A stretch of DNA of 64,000 bases from Lentilactobacillus sp. Marseille-Q4993 (GTDB taxonomy: Bacteria; Bacillota; Bacilli; Lactobacillales; Lactobacillaceae), in the NCBI RefSeq assembly GCF_951230165.1, contig NZ_CATNVB010000001.1, forward strand, positions 62,001 to 126,000, read 5' to 3'. A program made the position numbers and the translations under genes. How positions within the stretch are numbered: position 1 is the stretch's first letter; every line of letters starts with the position of its first letter. The notes under the pieces were generated by a model. The model saw only the letters and a program-made list of their open reading frames with translations. It did no database searches and was not told the DNA's origin. This document shows, piece by piece, positions 10,253 to 19,107 of the stretch.

Positions 10253-10993
10253 TTAGATAAGTCCCATCATACTTGCAAATGGAGGAACAATTAAGTCAAC
10301 AACGATTGAGATAATAACAACCGCGATGGCAGCCATGGCACCAGGAACAGAACCGATTTGAATAGCTTTAGCTGATCCAACAGTATGTCCGGCAGTTCCA
10401 AGACCAAGTCCCATACCAACTGGTTCTTTCAAATGGAAAATCTTGAGTAACCAGTTAGCCAATGCGTAAATAAGAACGGCGTTAAGGATACATGCCATAG
10501 CAGTGATGGCTGGTGTACCACCGATAGCGCCTGAAATTGGCATTGCGATAGCAGTAGTTGCTGCTTGTGGAAGTAATGATGCGATACCTGAGTTGTTCAA
10601 TCCCATGATCTTTGCAAGGAAGTAAATCAAGAATAGTGAAATACCAAGTCCAACGATTAATGAGAGAACAATTTCAAGCCAGAAACGTTTAACAACATCG
10701 TTACGTCTGTAAAGAGGAATGGCAAAGGCGATAGTAGCAGGGTTCAAGAACCAGAAGATGATGTCTCCACCTGGTTTGTATGCGTTGGTGTAGAACCAAG
10801 TAGTATCAACACCGAACATTTTTGCCATTAACCATAGAATAAAAATACCTAAAACCATACCAACAAACAGAGGTTGGAAAATAAATAGTCCCTTACTGAT
10901 CTTAAATAGCCATTGGCCAAGTAAGAATACGGCAAGCGATAGACAGATACCGAAAATCGGTGTGCCTAGATAAGTAATAATTGTCGTTTGCAT
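10253..10993 (-). CDS. lrgB: LrgB/CidB family membrane protein
   Basis: Polytopic membrane partner of LrgA. Once described as antiholin; the Bacillus homologues (PftAB) and streptococcal LrgAB act in facilitated pyruvate uptake. 246 residues with about 7-8 hydrophobic segments and the conserved stretches PATIAFAIPLYR, LLPQAATTAIAMPIS and GLGTAGHTVGSAKAIQ. The ATG at 10993 is preceded by AAAGGGTGA. It lies 29 bases after lrgA in one operon with a downstream terminator. A pyruvate role is inferred from family work, not from this sequence. Confidence 0.93.
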   Translation of the reverse strand: MQTTIITYLGTPIFGICLSLAVFLLGQWLFKISKGLFIFQPLFVGMVLGIFILWLMAKMFGVDTTWFYTNAYKPGGDIIFWFLNPATIAFAIPLYRRNDVVKRFWLEIVLSLIVGLGISLFLIYFLAKIMGLNNSGIASLLPQAATTAIAMPISGAIGGTPAITAMACILNAVLIYALANWLLKIFHLKEPVGMGLGLGTAGHTVGSAKAIQIGSVPGAMAAIAVVIISIVVDLIVPPFASMMGLI

Positions 10994-11022
10994 TATAAGT
11001 TCACCCTTTCGTTATTTAATTG

Positions 11023-11451
11023 TTAATCTTCGATTGTTGCGTCTTTATGGAAAACTTTGGTTCTGATCATGATGAAGAATGAGGTGGTGTAGGCAACAAC
11101 AACAAGTAAGATAACGGTGGAAATAATAATTGCAATGATTAGTTGTAGCCCTTGGGCCTTCATGATATCGAGTGATGCAGTCAATTGAATACCAGATGGT
11201 ACGAACATGAATGCAATCAAACCGATCATAAAGTCAGCAAACTTTTCAACCCACTCTAACTTAATAATGTGTAGCGTTAGTAGTAAGTATAGAAGAACTA
11301 ACCCAATAACTGGTGTTGGAACTGGGAACTTAGGTGGAAATAGTGGTGAAATTAAACTTGAAACGAATAACACGGCAGCGAAAATACCCATTTGAACTAA
11401 AATTGGGGCTTCTTTTTTCTCCGCTTGTGTAGTATTTGCTTTATCAGCCAT
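11023..11451 (-). CDS. lrgA: LrgA/CidA family holin-like membrane protein
   Basis: Small membrane protein acting with LrgB. About 142 residues, with a polar N-terminus (MADKANTTQAEKKEAP) and four hydrophobic helices; the family stretch PTPVIGLVLLYLLL is visible. ATG 11451 is the likely start because GAAAGGAG lies 8 bases upstream; the in-frame GTG at 11469 overlaps that ribosome-binding site. First gene of the lrgAB operon. Its leader carries a cre-like site and its -35 is covered by a short palindrome. No lytST sensor genes are adjacent. Confidence 0.92.
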   Translation of the reverse strand: MADKANTTQAEKKEAPILVQMGIFAAVLFVSSLISPLFPPKFPVPTPVIGLVLLYLLLTLHIIKLEWVEKFADFMIGLIAFMFVPSGIQLTASLDIMKAQGLQLIIAIIISTVILLVVVAYTTSFFIMIRTKVFHKDATIED

Positions 11452-11478
11452 AACAAAAACTCCTTTCACTTATTAAAA

Positions 11479-11492
11479 TTAACACGTTTACA
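11479..11492 (-). promoter_or_regulatory. cre-like CcpA site in the lrgAB leader
   Basis: On the minus strand TGTAAACGTGTTAA fits WGWAARCGYTWWCW at 12 of 14 positions. It lies between the promoter and lrgA, where CcpA would block transcription. Confidence 0.5.
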
Positions 11493-11515
11493 AAACCTGT
11501 TATCTTACATTTTCC

Positions 11516-11544
11516 AGTATAATTGTTTTTGTGAAATAACACAA
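11516..11544 (-). promoter_or_regulatory. lrgAB promoter with palindrome over the -35
   Basis: On the minus strand TTGTGT, a 17-base spacer and TATACT. The -35 lies inside the palindrome TTGTG-N6-CACAA (11529-11544), a possible operator. Confidence 0.6.
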
Positions 11545-11642
11545 ATAGAAACACTGTTTAATGCAAAGAATGTGAAAATTACAACAATCTTTTGCCAGGG
11601 CCATTTTCAAATTAAGTTTTCTTCATATTCGTCGAAGTTACC

Positions 11643-11671
11643 TTGTTTTTATAAAATGGGGTTTGTATAAT
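11643..11671 (+). promoter_or_regulatory. tagO promoter
   Basis: TTGTTT (11643-11648), 17-base spacer, TATAAT (11666-11671), 31 bases before the start codon. Confidence 0.75.
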
Positions 11672-11701
11672 TGAAATAATAATTATTGAGAGGTTTCAAC
11701 A

Positions 11702-12793
11702 TTGAAATTTGAAATAATCGTCTTTTTATTTGCGACAATGCTTTTGTCAGCATTATTAACTCCATTTGTGAGAAAGTTAGCTTTCAAGGTCGGAGCAGTT
11801 GATAAGCCCAACGCTCGGCGGGTTAATAAAATACCGATGCCAACCATCGGCGGGTTGGCAATTTTTATTGCTTACACATTCTCGACAATGGTTCTTCTTC
11901 GTAACCAGATGCCCACTAAAATATTGTGGGGGATGTTTGGTGGCGAAATGATTATTATTCTTACCGGAATAATCGACGATATCTATGAACTGAGGCCTCG
12001 CCAAAAGGTATACGGAATATCGCTAGCCGCACTGTGGGTTTACTTTGTGGCCGGAATTAGGATGACTACAATTACCCTGCCATTTACCACGATTCATCTT
12101 GGCTGGATGAGTTCACCGATAACCTGGCTCTGGATTCTTGCTATCACCAATGCCGTAAACTTGATTGACGGTTTGGATGGGTTGGCAACTGGGGTTGGAA
12201 TGATTGGCCTCACAACGATGGGAATCACTGGAATGTTTTTCTTAAACATCGGCAACGTTTTTGTTTCGATTATGTGTTTCTCTTTAGTGGCAGCGTGTCT
12301 AGGTTTCTTACCATATAATTTCTTCCCAGCACGAATATACCTTGGAGATACTGGGGCCCTGTTCATTGGTTTCATGATCGCAACGTTTTCACTATTTGGA
12401 CTTAAAAACGCAACGTTTATCACGGTGCTTATTCCTGTAATGATTCTTGGTGTTCCAATTACAGATACGGTTTATGCAATCTTTAGACGACTTTTAAATC
12501 GGGAGCCAATTTCCCACGCGGATAAACGTCATTTACATCATCGATTGATGCAGATTGGGTTAACTCATCGGCAAACCGTGTTGGTTATCTATGGGATTGC
12601 CTTGATCTTTTCGTTTATTTCATTGCTTTACCCAATCTCAAACCTTTGGGGTTCGGTATTGCTTACAATCGCGGTTTTAATCGGTCTTGAACTGTTTGTC
12701 GAGACAATTGGGTTGGTCGGTGAAAAACGCCAACCAATGTTAAACGGAATAAAGAAGCTGGTTAAGGGAACAACTAGTAAAGAGAATCATTAG
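11702..12793 (+). CDS. tagO: TagO, undecaprenyl-phosphate GlcNAc-1-phosphate transferase
   Basis: Membrane enzyme moving GlcNAc-1-phosphate from UDP-GlcNAc to undecaprenyl phosphate, the first step of teichoic acid or other wall-polymer synthesis. 363 residues, about 10-11 transmembrane helices. Family motifs in order: IIDDIYELRP (Asp pair, about residue 90), NLIDGLDGLATG (about 150) and the histidine loop HADKRHLHHRL (about 275). The start is TTG at 11702, preceded by GAGAGG at 6 bases and the promoter at 11643-11671. It stands alone; the rest of the pathway is elsewhere. Confidence 0.94.
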   Translation: MKFEIIVFLFATMLLSALLTPFVRKLAFKVGAVDKPNARRVNKIPMPTIGGLAIFIAYTFSTMVLLRNQMPTKILWGMFGGEMIIILTGIIDDIYELRPRQKVYGISLAALWVYFVAGIRMTTITLPFTTIHLGWMSSPITWLWILAITNAVNLIDGLDGLATGVGMIGLTTMGITGMFFLNIGNVFVSIMCFSLVAACLGFLPYNFFPARIYLGDTGALFIGFMIATFSLFGLKNATFITVLIPVMILGVPITDTVYAIFRRLLNREPISHADKRHLHHRLMQIGLTHRQTVLVIYGIALIFSFISLLYPISNLWGSVLLTIAVLIGLELFVETIGLVGEKRQPMLNGIKKLVKGTTSKENH

Positions 12794-12817
12794 CAAGTAC
12801 TTAGATAAAAGAAAAAA

Positions 12818-12909
12818 GGTGGAGTGTGACGAAAGCATACGAAGATGTTTTCGTCGTCCCACCACCGCAGAGAGCACTACAGAAATCTTTAATTTCGTTT
12901 TAGTGCCCC
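12818..12909. repeat. Double-hairpin intergenic element, copy A
   Basis: First hairpin 12818-12867 shares the core GAAAGCATACGAAGATG and the outer arms (GGAGTGTGAC ... GTCCCACC) with copy B at 23611. A second, sequence-unrelated hairpin (GCACTA...TAGTGC, 12873-12906) follows directly, as in copy B. It lies between tagO and its terminator. Confidence 0.75.
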
Positions 12910-12936
12910 AGCAAGAACAACAATTTGGATGAAAGC

Positions 12937-12988
12937 AAAAAAGTAGCGATGAAATTTCAAAAAAATGAAATTTATCGCTACTTTTTTT
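12937..12988. terminator. Bidirectional terminator, tagO / yvyE
   Basis: Long stem AAAAAAGTAGCGAT-G-AAATTTCA against TGAAATTT-ATCGCTACTTTTTTT. The A and T runs on both sides serve both converging genes. Confidence 0.9.
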
Positions 12989-13045
12989 CGGTTTACCTAG
13001 TTATGTCCTATGTCCCGACCACGCTTTCTTAGTGCCTTAAGATAA

Positions 13046-13690
13046 TTAATTCTTTGAATATGGAACCTCAGAGATTACGTCATCACCGATTTTTAAGGTG
13101 AATTTATCAGCTAATAAATTTTTGATGTCAGCTGTGAAGGATTCAATTTTGGTTTCGTCAACTGGTACAGATAAAGTAACGTTTTCTGTAAATGAAGGTT
13201 CATCAATTTGATAGCCATTTTCAGTTAAAAAGTAGTTCAGTTTGTCATAAAGGGGATATTCAACTGTGATAATGAGTTGTTTTTGAGGAACTAGGTCGAC
13301 AATGCCGACTTTTTCAATCGCCTTTGATGCAGAATTACTATATGCTCTGATCAGTCCCCCAGCACCGAGCTTGATTCCGCCAAAGTATCTAGTTACTACT
13401 GCTAGGACATTATGGAGTTCGTTTTTCTTCAGTACTTCCAGAATTGGGACCCCAGCCGTCCCTGATGGTTCTCCGTTGTCACTTTCACGCTGGATTTGAT
13501 CTTGGTCACCAGTCATATAGGCGTAACAGTTGTGAGTTGCCTTTGCATGGATGGTAGTGATCTCACTAAGGAGACGTTTAGCATCGTCCTCGTCTTTGAT
13601 TCGGCGAATGTTACAAATGAACTTTGATTTTTTGATATCTAGCTCGTTTGTTCCGTCTTCTTTAATTGTTAATGATGGTTTTCTTTCCAT
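13046..13690 (-). CDS. yvyE: YvyE/YigZ (IMPACT) family protein
   Basis: Cytosolic protein of the IMPACT/UPF0029 family; related eukaryotic proteins modulate the Gcn1-Gcn2 translation stress pathway, but the bacterial role is not settled. 214 residues: an N-terminal IMPACT domain with ESDNGEPSGTAGVPILEVL and VTRYFGGIKLGAGGLIRAYS (about residues 65-125) and a C-terminal ferredoxin-like domain. GGGAG precedes the ATG at 13690. It converges with tagO and diverges from comFA; in Bacillus and lactobacilli this gene is often near comF. Confidence 0.92.
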   Translation of the reverse strand: MERKPSLTIKEDGTNELDIKKSKFICNIRRIKDEDDAKRLLSEITTIHAKATHNCYAYMTGDQDQIQRESDNGEPSGTAGVPILEVLKKNELHNVLAVVTRYFGGIKLGAGGLIRAYSNSASKAIEKVGIVDLVPQKQLIITVEYPLYDKLNYFLTENGYQIDEPSFTENVTLSVPVDETKIESFTADIKNLLADKFTLKIGDDVISEVPYSKN

Positions 13691-13754
13691 AAATGTTAAT
13701 CTCCCAAAAAAGTAATAATGATTATGTCGGAATTAATTATTGAGGTGATTCTTC

Positions 13755-15071
13755 ATGATTAATGATATATCAGAGTTGTACGGACGCCAAATTGAATCTT
13801 CAAATGTCAGTGATTGGCTTTTAACCGACCACCGAATTCAGCGAATTCCTGCGATTAGTGACGGTAAGTGCAACCGCTGTGGGTATCTGTTGCCATTGAA
13901 GGAATCCCGGTTGCCAAACGGGCACGTGTATTGTCGTCAGTGCATTCAAATGGGAAGAATGGCAACGGTTAGTGAATTGATTACGGTTAAAGAGCCAAAT
14001 CAGTTTAGTTTTCCTCCTAAAGTGTTGTCATGGCATGGGCAATTGACAGTTGAACAGACGAAATGTGCTAATGAAATTGTTAATGTCTTTACGAACCGTC
14101 AAACCCATTTGCTGTGGGCGGTCACGGGGGCAGGAAAAACCGAGATGCTGTTTCGGGGGATTGAGAAGGCTATCCTTGCAGGCAAACGAATCGCCGTTGC
14201 TTCTCCCCGGGTGGATGTTTGCATAGAGTTGTTTCCGCGTCTTCAGGCGGCTTTTGATCAAATTGATATGATTTTACTTCATGGACAGGGCGAAACAAAA
14301 TATCGCTATACTCAGTTAGTGGTTTGTACCACCCATCAGCTACTAAGATTTAAGGAGGCATTTGATGTTGTCATCATTGATGAGGTTGATGTGTTTCCGT
14401 TTAGTGGGAACGATATGCTCCACTTCGCAGTAAAGCAGGCAGCAAAACCTAAAGCTGCTAAATTATACTTAACTGCCACTCCCGACCGCCAGTTACTAAT
14501 GATGATTCGGCGAAAGCAAATCTCTGTTAGTTATTTGCCGCTTAGGTTCCATCGTCATTTATTACCAACGATTTCAGTGATTAAAGATAAGCAGTACCTG
14601 GAAAAGATTGGTAAATTAAAGTGTCCAACGGAGATCAAACAATTTTTGAACCGGAGGTTGGCTGATGGGAGACCATTTTTAATTTTTGCACCAAGAATTT
14701 CGGATTTGGACAGGATGATGCTACTAATTAAGCCACATATTGGCGGTTTAGCGATTCAAACTGTGTTTTCAGCGGATTCTCATCGATTAGAAAAGGTTCA
14801 AATGATGCGTCAAGGGCAGCTGAATGGGTTGATAACAACGACGATTTTAGAAAGAGGAGTCACGTTTAGTAAGCTTCACGTCTTGATAGTTGGAGCTGAC
14901 AATGAAATTTTTAGTGCTGCCGCGTTAGTTCAGATTGCTGGAAGAGTGGGGCGCAAAGCTGACTGTCCCGATGGCGAGGTAAGACTATTAGTTTCAAGGC
15001 ACTCAGCCACGGTTCGAGAAGCTGAAAAGCAGATTATTATGATGAACAGGCGGGCAAGTGAAGTTGAATAA
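13755..15071 (+). CDS. comFA: ComFA, DNA-uptake helicase
   Basis: Late-competence DEAD-like ATPase that drives single-stranded DNA import. 438 residues: a zinc-binding cluster (CNRCGYLL ... YCRQC, about residues 36-62), Walker A AVTGAGKTEML (about 120), Walker B VIIDEVDVFPF (about 210), motif III LTATPDR, and the C-terminal helicase half ending with QIAGRVGRKADCPDGE. A GAGGTGA precedes the ATG. It overlaps comFC by 14 bases. No recognisable competence box was found upstream. Intact, unlike its partner. Confidence 0.94.
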   Translation: MINDISELYGRQIESSNVSDWLLTDHRIQRIPAISDGKCNRCGYLLPLKESRLPNGHVYCRQCIQMGRMATVSELITVKEPNQFSFPPKVLSWHGQLTVEQTKCANEIVNVFTNRQTHLLWAVTGAGKTEMLFRGIEKAILAGKRIAVASPRVDVCIELFPRLQAAFDQIDMILLHGQGETKYRYTQLVVCTTHQLLRFKEAFDVVIIDEVDVFPFSGNDMLHFAVKQAAKPKAAKLYLTATPDRQLLMMIRRKQISVSYLPLRFHRHLLPTISVIKDKQYLEKIGKLKCPTEIKQFLNRRLADGRPFLIFAPRISDLDRMMLLIKPHIGGLAIQTVFSADSHRLEKVQMMRQGQLNGLITTTILERGVTFSKLHVLIVGADNEIFSAAALVQIAGRVGRKADCPDGEVRLLVSRHSATVREAEKQIIMMNRRASEVE

Positions 15072-15749
15072 ATGCGTGTTATGTAACCAAACAATATCCA
15101 CTCGCTTTGAATTACGTGATGTACTCGTTTTGACTAAGGCATACCCACAAAGTCGAGTTTGTGAGGAGTGTAAAAGCAATTTTTCTTATTTGGAGGATTA
15201 TCCACTGTGCCCGGAGTGTGGACGGAAGATGTTCCCCGTAGTGCGGTTTGCTATGACTGCCAAAGGTGGGATAAAAAGGGCGATAGGTTTAAAAATGAAG
15301 CTATTTTTGAATACAACGATGCCATGAAAGAATATATGCATCGGTATAAGTTTTTAGGGGATTATTACCTTCGGAAGGCGTTTCAAGGAGAGATAAAAAG
15401 GAAAGTAAGGAACTTTAAAGGGGTAATTGTTCCGATTCCAGTCAATCCGGTAACTTACAAGCGTCGAGGATTCAATCAAGTTGAGGGACTGCTTGATGGC
15501 TTGAAATATGTAGATGCTATGAGATGTGTGATTAATAAAAAAATTGATCAATCAGCTAAAAATCGAAGTCAACGATTGAAAGCAGAACAAACTTTTCAGC
15601 TCCGTGAAAACATGATAGAAAAGCTCCGTGACCAAAACGTATTGTTAGTTGATGATGTCTACACAACTGGGACGACAATTAGGCATGCTACAGAAGTTTT
15701 AAAAGTGGCTAATCCGTTGCAAATAAAGGGGTTAACCTTAGCAAGGTAA
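15058..15749 (+). pseudogene. comFC: comFC, interrupted by a one-base frameshift
   Basis: ComF-family phosphoribosyltransferase-like protein needed for transformation. The N-terminal part (from GTG 15058: CVLCNQT, RVCEECKSNF, CPECGRK) and the C-terminal part (VCYDCQRW, EYNDAMKEYMHRYKF, VPIPVNP, RRGFNQ, VLLVDDVYTTGTT) are both well conserved but in different frames. The break lies between about 15230 and 15245. Adding one base to the CCCC run at 15234-15237 restores a continuous four-cysteine zinc finger and the full protein of about 230 residues. It may be a true mutation, a phase-variable tract or a sequencing error. It overlaps the comFA end. Confidence 0.85.
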
Positions 15750-15767
15750 ATTTAGGGGTTCTAATGA

Positions 15768-15796
15768 TTGTTAAAAAACGAACTTTAATCTATACT
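15768..15796 (+). promoter_or_regulatory. hpf promoter
   Basis: TTGTTA (15768-15773), 17-base spacer, TATACT (15791-15796). A weak cre-like site (ATGAAACGTTTACA, 15813-15826, 12 of 14) lies just downstream. Confidence 0.7.
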
Positions 15797-15876
15797 TGAA
15801 TTATAGCCAAGGATGAAACGTTTACAACGCTTTGTTTTTGGACCATCATACCGTAATGGTGAAGGGAGAGAGTGTT

Positions 15877-16434
15877 ATGTTAATCTTTAACATTCGTGGA
15901 GAAAATATTGAAGTAACTCAATCAATTCGTGAATACGTTGAAAAACGGATCAGTAAGCTGGAAAAATACTTTGAAAATGATGTGAAAAATACAGCACATG
16001 TAAATATGAAGGTATATCCAGATAAGCAAGCAAAAGTTGAGGTTACAATTCCTTTGCCATATCTAACATTGCGTGCAGAAGAAATGTCAAATGACTTGTA
16101 TGCCAGCGTAGACTTGGTAACTGATAAATTGGAACGTCAAATTCGTAAGTACAAGACTAAGGTCAACAGAAAGTCTCGTGAAAAAGGCTTTAAGAATCTT
16201 GAGTTTGCAGCTCCTGAGGCATCAGCTGATACTGATGAGCAATCAGATTCCAAGTTCGAAGTTGTTAGAACTAAGCGAATTTCATTAAAACCAATGGATA
16301 ACGAAGAAGCAATTCTTCAAATGGACATGCTTGGTCATGACTTCTTCATCTATGAAGATGCGGAAACATCAGGAATTGACATTGTCTATCGTCGTAATGA
16401 TGGTCGGTACGGCTTGATTGAAACTGGCGAATAA
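15877..16434 (+). CDS. hpf: Long-form ribosome hibernation promoting factor
   Basis: Binds the 30S subunit in stationary phase and dimerises 70S ribosomes into inactive 100S particles. 185 residues: an N-terminal HPF/YfiA domain (MLIFNIRGENIEVTQSI to about residue 105), an acidic linker (ASADTDEQSD) and the C-terminal dimerisation domain (about 127-185, with EEAILQMDMLGHDFFIY). The two-domain architecture marks the long form. ATG 15877 is chosen for the AGGGAGAGAG directly upstream; in-frame starts upstream lack a site. Monocistronic, with its own promoter and a strong terminator hairpin. Confidence 0.96.
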   Translation: MLIFNIRGENIEVTQSIREYVEKRISKLEKYFENDVKNTAHVNMKVYPDKQAKVEVTIPLPYLTLRAEEMSNDLYASVDLVTDKLERQIRKYKTKVNRKSREKGFKNLEFAAPEASADTDEQSDSKFEVVRTKRISLKPMDNEEAILQMDMLGHDFFIYEDAETSGIDIVYRRNDGRYGLIETGE

Positions 16435-16465
16435 CTTAAATAATATTCTAAAACCGCTTTAACGT

Positions 16466-16499
16466 GTACCCCAAGAGTTAAATTTAACTTTTGGGGTAC
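16466..16499 (+). terminator. Hairpin after hpf (loopless palindrome)
   Basis: A 34-base inverted repeat (GTACCCCAAGAGTTAAAT with its complement, one G-T pair) with no spacer, followed by CATTTGTTTC. It is probably the hpf terminator, though the T-run is interrupted. Confidence 0.6.
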
Positions 16500-16650
16500 A
16501 TTTGTTTCTGAAAATAGTTTATATTAGAAGTATTATGTATGCCGTTATGGTTTAAAAACCAATTGGTAGATGATACAATTGGATAGTATGTAAATGAAAA
16601 CATTAATTTACCAAGTAATATTCTGAGACACAAGAAGGGAAAATGACTAG

Positions 16651-19014
16651 ATGCGTAATGTCTTAAAAAAATGGGTTGAAAGTGATAAGCACGAACTCAA
16701 ACGCTTAAGTAAGCTAGCCGATAAGGTTGGTTCTTATGCTGAGGAATATCGTCAACTTTCAGATGATGATTTAAAAGCTAAAACACCAGAGTTTCAAGAA
16801 AGATATAAAAAGGGTGAAACTCTCGATGATCTTCTTCCAGAAGCGTTTGCCGTTGCTCGAGAGGGTGCCAAACGGGTTCTTGGCCTATATCCATTCCACG
16901 TTCAAATCATGGGTGGAATCGTTCTTCATGAAGGTAACATTGCTGAAATGAAGACTGGTGAAGGTAAGACCTTGACTGCCACAATGCCCGTATATTTGAA
17001 TGCTTTAGCAGGCAAGGGTGTTCACGTTGTTACCGTTAACGAGTACCTATCACAACGTGATGCCACTGAAATGGGTGAGTTGTATAACTGGTTGGGACTA
17101 ACTGTTGGGGTCAACCTAACTGAAATGGGCCCTGATGAAAAGCGGGCAGCCTATGCAGCTGATATCACTTACTCAACTAACAGTGAAATTGGTTTCGATT
17201 ATCTTCGTGATAACATGGTTGCTTACAAAGAAGAAATGGTTCAACGACCATTGAACTTTGCTATCGTTGATGAGGTTGATTCAATCCTAATTGATGAAGC
17301 TAGAACCCCATTGATCATTTCTGGTCAAGCAACTGGAACTTCAGAACTTTACCAAAGTACTGACCGGTTCGCCAAGACACTTCACGAAGGTGAAGACTTT
17401 AAGTTGGATTTGGAAACTAAGACGGTTTCACTAACTGATCAAGGAATTGAAAAGGGTGAAAAGTACTTCAACCTTAACAATCTTTACGATACAGACAACA
17501 CTGCATTGACCCACCATTTGGATCAAGCTCTTCGGGCTAATTTCATTATGCTTCGTGATAAGGACTACGTTGTCCAAGATGACGAGGTACTGATTGTTGA
17601 TTCATTTACTGGTCGGATCATGGATGGTCGTCGATTCTCTGACGGACTTCACCAAGCTATTGAAGCTAAAGAAGGCGTAACAATTCAAGAGGAAAGTAAG
17701 ACAATGGCTAACATTACTTACCAAAACCTCTTCCGGATGTACCATAAACTTGCTGGTATGACTGGTACTGCCAAGACTGAAGCCGAAGAATTCCGTGAAA
17801 TTTACAACATGGAAATTATCACGGTGCCAACTAACAAGCCTGTTATCCGATTGGATGAACCAGATATTTTATATCCAACTCTTCAAGCTAAGTTTGATGC
17901 TGTTATTGATAAAATCAAAGAACTTCATTCAAAGGGCCAACCTCTTTTGATTGGTACTGTTGCCGTTGAAACTTCAGAATACCTATCAGACCGCCTCGAC
18001 AAAGAAGGCATTGATCACGTTGTCTTGAACGCTAAGAACCATGCTAAGGAAGCCGATATTGTTACTAATGCTGGTCAAAAGGGTGCCGTTACAATCGCCA
18101 CCAACATGGCTGGTCGTGGTACCGATATCAAACTTGGCCCTGGGGTAGTTGAAGCCGGTGGCCTTGCAGTTATTGGTACTGAACGACACGAGTCTAGACG
18201 TATTGATAACCAACTTCGTGGCCGTTCTGGTCGTCAAGGTGATCCTGGTTTGTCACAATTCTTCCTTTCACTTGAAGATGACTTGATGCTTAGATTCGGT
18301 TCTGAAAAAATCAAGAACTTCCTTGAGAAGATGAATGTTGATGGCGATGACGCTGTTATTCGTTCAAAGATGATCACTAAGCAAGTTGAATCAGCTCAAA
18401 AACGAGTTGAAGGTAACAACTATGATTCTCGTAAGAACGTCCTTCAATATGATGATGTTATGAGACAACAACGTGAAGTTATTTACGGTGAACGTCAAGA
18501 AATCATCGGTGAAGATAAGTCACTTAAGTGGGTTATCATTCCAATGATTGAAAGAACTGTTAACCGAATTGTTGACCTTCATACTCAAGGTGAGAAGGAA
18601 GATTGGGACCTCCAAACAATTCTTGATTTTGCAATTACTGCAATGGTAAATCCTGACCAAGTTGGTTTGGATGACTTCAAGGATAAGTCAGCAGATGAAA
18701 TCAAGGCATTCTTGATGGATCTTGCTAACAAGGAATACGACGAAAAGAAAGCAGAACTTTACGACGAATCACAAATGCTTGAATTCGAAAAGGTTGTTAT
18801 TCTTAGAGTTGTTGATTCCCACTGGACTGATCACATTGACATGATGGATCAACTTCGTCAGTCAATTGGTCTTCGTGGTTATGGCCAACAAAACCCATTG
18901 GTTGAATACCAACGTGAAGGTTACAAAATGTTTGAAGAAATGATTGCTGATATCGACTATGATGCAACTCGTCTCTTCATGAAGGCTGAAATTAGACAAA
19001 ACATGCAACGGTAG
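16651..19014 (+). CDS. secA: SecA preprotein translocase ATPase
   Basis: Motor that pushes unfolded preproteins through SecYEG. 787 residues with Walker [11 protein letters not shown] (about residue 100), DEAD-like [14 protein letters not shown] (about 207), the helicase motif [13 protein letters not shown] and [14 protein letters not shown]. The chain ends at IRQNMQR and lacks the C-terminal cysteine-rich zinc motif found in many SecA proteins. ATG 16651 is preceded by AGAAGGGA. Located before prfB as in most Firmicutes; SecG is encoded at 60.7 kb. Confidence 0.98.
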   Translation: MRNVLKKWVESDKHELKRLSKLADKVGSYAEEYRQLSDDDLKAKTPEFQERYKKGETLDDLLPEAFAVAREGAKRVLGLYPFHVQIMGGIVLHEGNIAEMKTGEGKTLTATMPVYLNALAGKGVHVVTVNEYLSQRDATEMGELYNWLGLTVGVNLTEMGPDEKRAAYAADITYSTNSEIGFDYLRDNMVAYKEEMVQRPLNFAIVDEVDSILIDEARTPLIISGQATGTSELYQSTDRFAKTLHEGEDFKLDLETKTVSLTDQGIEKGEKYFNLNNLYDTDNTALTHHLDQALRANFIMLRDKDYVVQDDEVLIVDSFTGRIMDGRRFSDGLHQAIEAKEGVTIQEESKTMANITYQNLFRMYHKLAGMTGTAKTEAEEFREIYNMEIITVPTNKPVIRLDEPDILYPTLQAKFDAVIDKIKELHSKGQPLLIGTVAVETSEYLSDRLDKEGIDHVVLNAKNHAKEADIVTNAGQKGAVTIATNMAGRGTDIKLGPGVVEAGGLAVIGTERHESRRIDNQLRGRSGRQGDPGLSQFFLSLEDDLMLRFGSEKIKNFLEKMNVDGDDAVIRSKMITKQVESAQKRVEGNNYDSRKNVLQYDDVMRQQREVIYGERQEIIGEDKSLKWVIIPMIERTVNRIVDLHTQGEKEDWDLQTILDFAITAMVNPDQVGLDDFKDKSADEIKAFLMDLANKEYDEKKAELYDESQMLEFEKVVILRVVDSHWTDHIDMMDQLRQSIGLRGYGQQNPLVEYQREGYKMFEEMIADIDYDATRLFMKAEIRQNMQR

Positions 19015-19045
19015 TACTGATGAACCGTTGAAATAGAACTATTGG

Positions 19046-19085
19046 AGGAGACCAGAAGTCTGAATTAAGATTTCTGGTCCCTTTG
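19046..19085 (+). terminator. Hairpin between secA and prfB
   Basis: GACCAGAAGTC / GATTTCTGGTC stem followed by a weak CCCTTTG tail; probably partial termination, so prfB may also be read from secA. Confidence 0.55.
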
Positions 19086-19107
19086 TCATTAAGAAACGAG
19101 GCAAATT

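Noticed and set aside
11425-11670. 81-codon frame over the lrgA-tagO gap
   Set aside because: It overlaps the lrgA start region and both promoters, has no start signal and encodes no recognisable domain.
15225-15250. Programmed -1 frameshift in comFC
   Set aside because: No X-XXY-YYZ heptamer and no obvious downstream pseudoknot; a lost base in the C run explains it more simply.
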